A DNA stretch of 64,000 nt from UBA4636 sp963650915 (GTDB taxonomy: Bacteria > Bacillota > Clostridia > Christensenellales > Borkfalkiaceae): the NCBI GenBank assembly GCA_963650915.1, contig CAVJMJ010000001.1, positions 1-64,000 on the forward strand, in the 5' to 3' direction. The position numbers were made by a program, and so were the translations under genes. Under the pieces are notes generated by a model. The model had not been told where the DNA came from. It saw nothing but the letters and a program-made list of their open reading frames with translations, and ran no database searches. Below, piece after piece: positions 62,555-64,000 of the stretch. Positions within the stretch are counted from its first letter, which is position 1. Every line of letters starts with the position of its first letter.

Positions 62555-64000
62555 TCAAATTTCGACGACGACTATTCGGTCGATGCCGTTAAGATCTTTA
62601 AAACAAGTCGCCTTATAAGCCCCGAAAATTTTAACTATATCTTCGCCTTCGTCCTTTCCGCATTCCATAATAAGTTTGCCTAAAGGTTTAAGATGTTTTT
62701 CAAAATCTCGGGCTATAAGCCTGTAAAACGCCAATCCGTCCTCTCCGCCGTCCAATGCGAGCGTCGGTTCGAAGGTAACTTCTTTTTGTAAATTTTGCAT
62801 GTCCGATGTCTTAACGTAGGGCGGATTTGAAATAATCACGTCGAACTTTCCTTCTATGCTTTCAAACAAATTGCTTTCGATAAAGTTTATATCGGCACCG
62901 TTTGAAAGGGCGTTTTCTTTTGCCAAAGCGATAGCGTCTTTTGAAATATCGCTTGCCGTAACTAAGCAGTTCTTTTCTTTTTTGACGGCGACGGCTATTG
63001 CTCCGCTACCCGTGCATAAATCGAGCACCGAAGAATTTTCTGTTATATACGATAGGGCTTTTAATACGACTTCCTCAGTTTCCGGGCGAGGAATAAGCAC
63101 TCTTTCGTCGACTTTCAAGGTGTAACCGTAAAAGTCGGTATCGCCTATTACGTACCATAAAGGACGACCGCTCGACCTTTCTTTTGCGTAACGTTTGGCT
63201 TTTTCCACGACAGAGGGCGACAACGTCTTTTTGGAAGTCGTAACTTCGGAACGCTTCATATCGGCGGAAATCGCCACTATCCATTCGGAGTCTGCGTCGT
63301 CTGAAATTCCGTTTTCCTTCAACGTTTTTTTGATCTCTTCCAAAAGCTTGTCGCATGACAGTGCCGTAACGAATTTTTCGGGCTTAATGGTTTGGTCTTC
63401 TTCCATTTTCAAAACGGTGTTAAAGGAATTTATAGCGACCTCTATCATATCGTCGGTAGGTTCGCTCGTAGTTATTTTTTGAAGGAGCATCCCGGGGGCT
63501 TTTAAAGGAAGCACCAAAACCGAATCCGTTTTGGAAAGTGCCTTTAAAAGTTCGTAACTTAACCCCGCAACGACGGGTAAAAGGGCAAGTTTTAACAAAA
63601 CCCTGTATATCCTTTCCGCCTGAATAAAGGAGTTTGCAAGCGAAAAAACTATAATGCTTACGAACATTACGAAAAATATAAAAGTCGTACCGCAACGGTC
63701 GTGTATGCGTGTGCATTTTCTTACGTTTTCGACCGTCAACGGAAGCCCGTATTCGTAACAGTTTATGGTTTTATGCTCGGCACCGTGGTACATATAGGTG
63801 CGTTTTATGTCCTTTAAAATGGAGGTAAGCAGTATGTACCCTAAAAAAATCAAAATCTTTATTCCGCCCTCGATAAGGTTAAACCATACCGACGTAGAGG
63901 AAAGATTCATAGGTTTTGCTATAAGCCCCGTCAAAAATTGAGGAAGCCACATAAACAAAAAAACGGCAAGCGCAAGACCGATTATAAGACTTAACGTGGT
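62555..64000 (-). CDS. DUF1385 (YqhQ-like) fused to PrmC methyltransferase, partial at window edge
   Basis: The frame is open to the end of the window, so the N-terminus is missing; within the window a TTG at 63958 is only an internal option. The visible N-terminal part has transmembrane segments and the DUF1385 block YHGAEHKTINCYEYG, RCGTTFIFFVM and SEPTDDMIEVA. The C-terminal about 280 residues are PrmC/HemK: LIPRPETEE, SAM motif DLCTGSGAIAVAV and catalytic NPPYV. PrmC methylates the GGQ of release factors; prfA is 55 nt downstream. The join is in frame with no sign of a frameshift. Confidence 0.9.
   Translation of the reverse strand, partial: TTLSLIIGLALAVFLFMWLPQFLTGLIAKPMNLSSTSVWFNLIEGGIKILIFLGYILLTSILKDIKRTYMYHGAEHKTINCYEYGLPLTVENVRKCTRIHDRCGTTFIFFVMFVSIIVFSLANSFIQAERIYRVLLKLALLPVVAGLSYELLKALSKTDSVLVLPLKAPGMLLQKITTSEPTDDMIEVAINSFNTVLKMEEDQTIKPEKFVTALSCDKLLEEIKKTLKENGISDDADSEWIVAISADMKRSEVTTSKKTLSPSVVEKAKRYAKERSSGRPLWYVIGDTDFYGYTLKVDERVLIPRPETEEVVLKALSYITENSSVLDLCTGSGAIAVAVKKEKNCLVTASDISKDAIALAKENALSNGADINFIESNLFESIEGKFDVIISNPPYVKTSDMQNLQKEVTFEPTLALDGGEDGLAFYRLIARDFEKHLKPLGKLIMECGKDEGEDIVKIFGAYKATCFKDLNGIDRIVVVEI

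Overview
The window looks like a chromosome segment of a low- to mid-GC Firmicute, most likely an anaerobic gut Clostridia member. The evidence is the gene order yqfC-yqfD-phoH-yqfF-ybeY-era-yqzL-recO, which matches the Bacillus subtilis order without dgkA and cdd, together with whiA, sporulation genes yqfC/yqfD, strong Shine-Dalgarno sites, a consensus sigma-A promoter and many lipoproteins. Placement near Christensenellales is only a guess from overall style. No rRNA, CRISPR array, prophage or transposase gene was seen. One tRNA (Leu, anticodon CAG) is present.

Layout. 1-587: mosaic of dispersed intergenic repeats. 588-9971: PTS EIIC, a PLP decarboxylase, a small membrane protein, a beta-helix lipoprotein, a zinc-ribbon membrane protein, a TIR-domain protein and a double acetyltransferase. 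10323-14090: MATE exporter and Na/phosphate cotransporter. 14560-18035: four-gene SPFH/zinc-ribbon membrane operon. 18048-19519: a 1.5 kb repeat-rich gap. 19520-35994: a glycan-use locus on the minus strand with an ArsR-like regulator, a YesL-like membrane protein, a 1945-aa multidomain lipoprotein, a sugar ABC importer (binding protein plus two permeases), a CBM9-like lipoprotein, a GH43 lipoprotein and a cytoplasmic GH2. 37048-44962: tRNA-Leu, MBL-fold hydrolase and the recO-to-yqfC housekeeping run. 45064-50060: PAP2 phosphatase, leuS, SGNH hydrolase. 50937-53613: whiA, PHP phosphoesterase, murB. 54059-64000: sugar kinase, phosphatase, rlmD, a J-like/DUF5685 pair, trpS, a small ATPase, prfA and a DUF1385-PrmC fusion that runs off the window.

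How the genes work together. In the glycan locus the large lipoprotein, the GH43 and the CBM9-like protein would bind and trim an arabinan/xylan-like polysaccharide outside the cell, the ABC importer would take up oligosaccharides, and the cytoplasmic GH2 would finish them. The regulator has a consensus promoter, a long leader and a cre-like palindrome. prmC next to prfA pairs the GGQ methyltransferase with its substrate.

The most unusual signal is genome-level. Many genes (recO, the MBL hydrolase, PAP2, whiA, PHP, the ABC binding protein, rlmD, prfA, GH2) carry short tandem repeats directly downstream whose unit is a copy of the gene's own last codons plus stop. A second signal is a dispersed motif containing GATAACGGGCTTATAG. 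It sits at gene ends and in terminators, in several cases supplies the stop codon of the upstream gene, and also occurs inside rlmD. Other candidates for novelty are the TIR protein with a degenerate methyltransferase-like C-terminus, the 1945-aa lipoprotein built by block duplication, and the SPFH operon.
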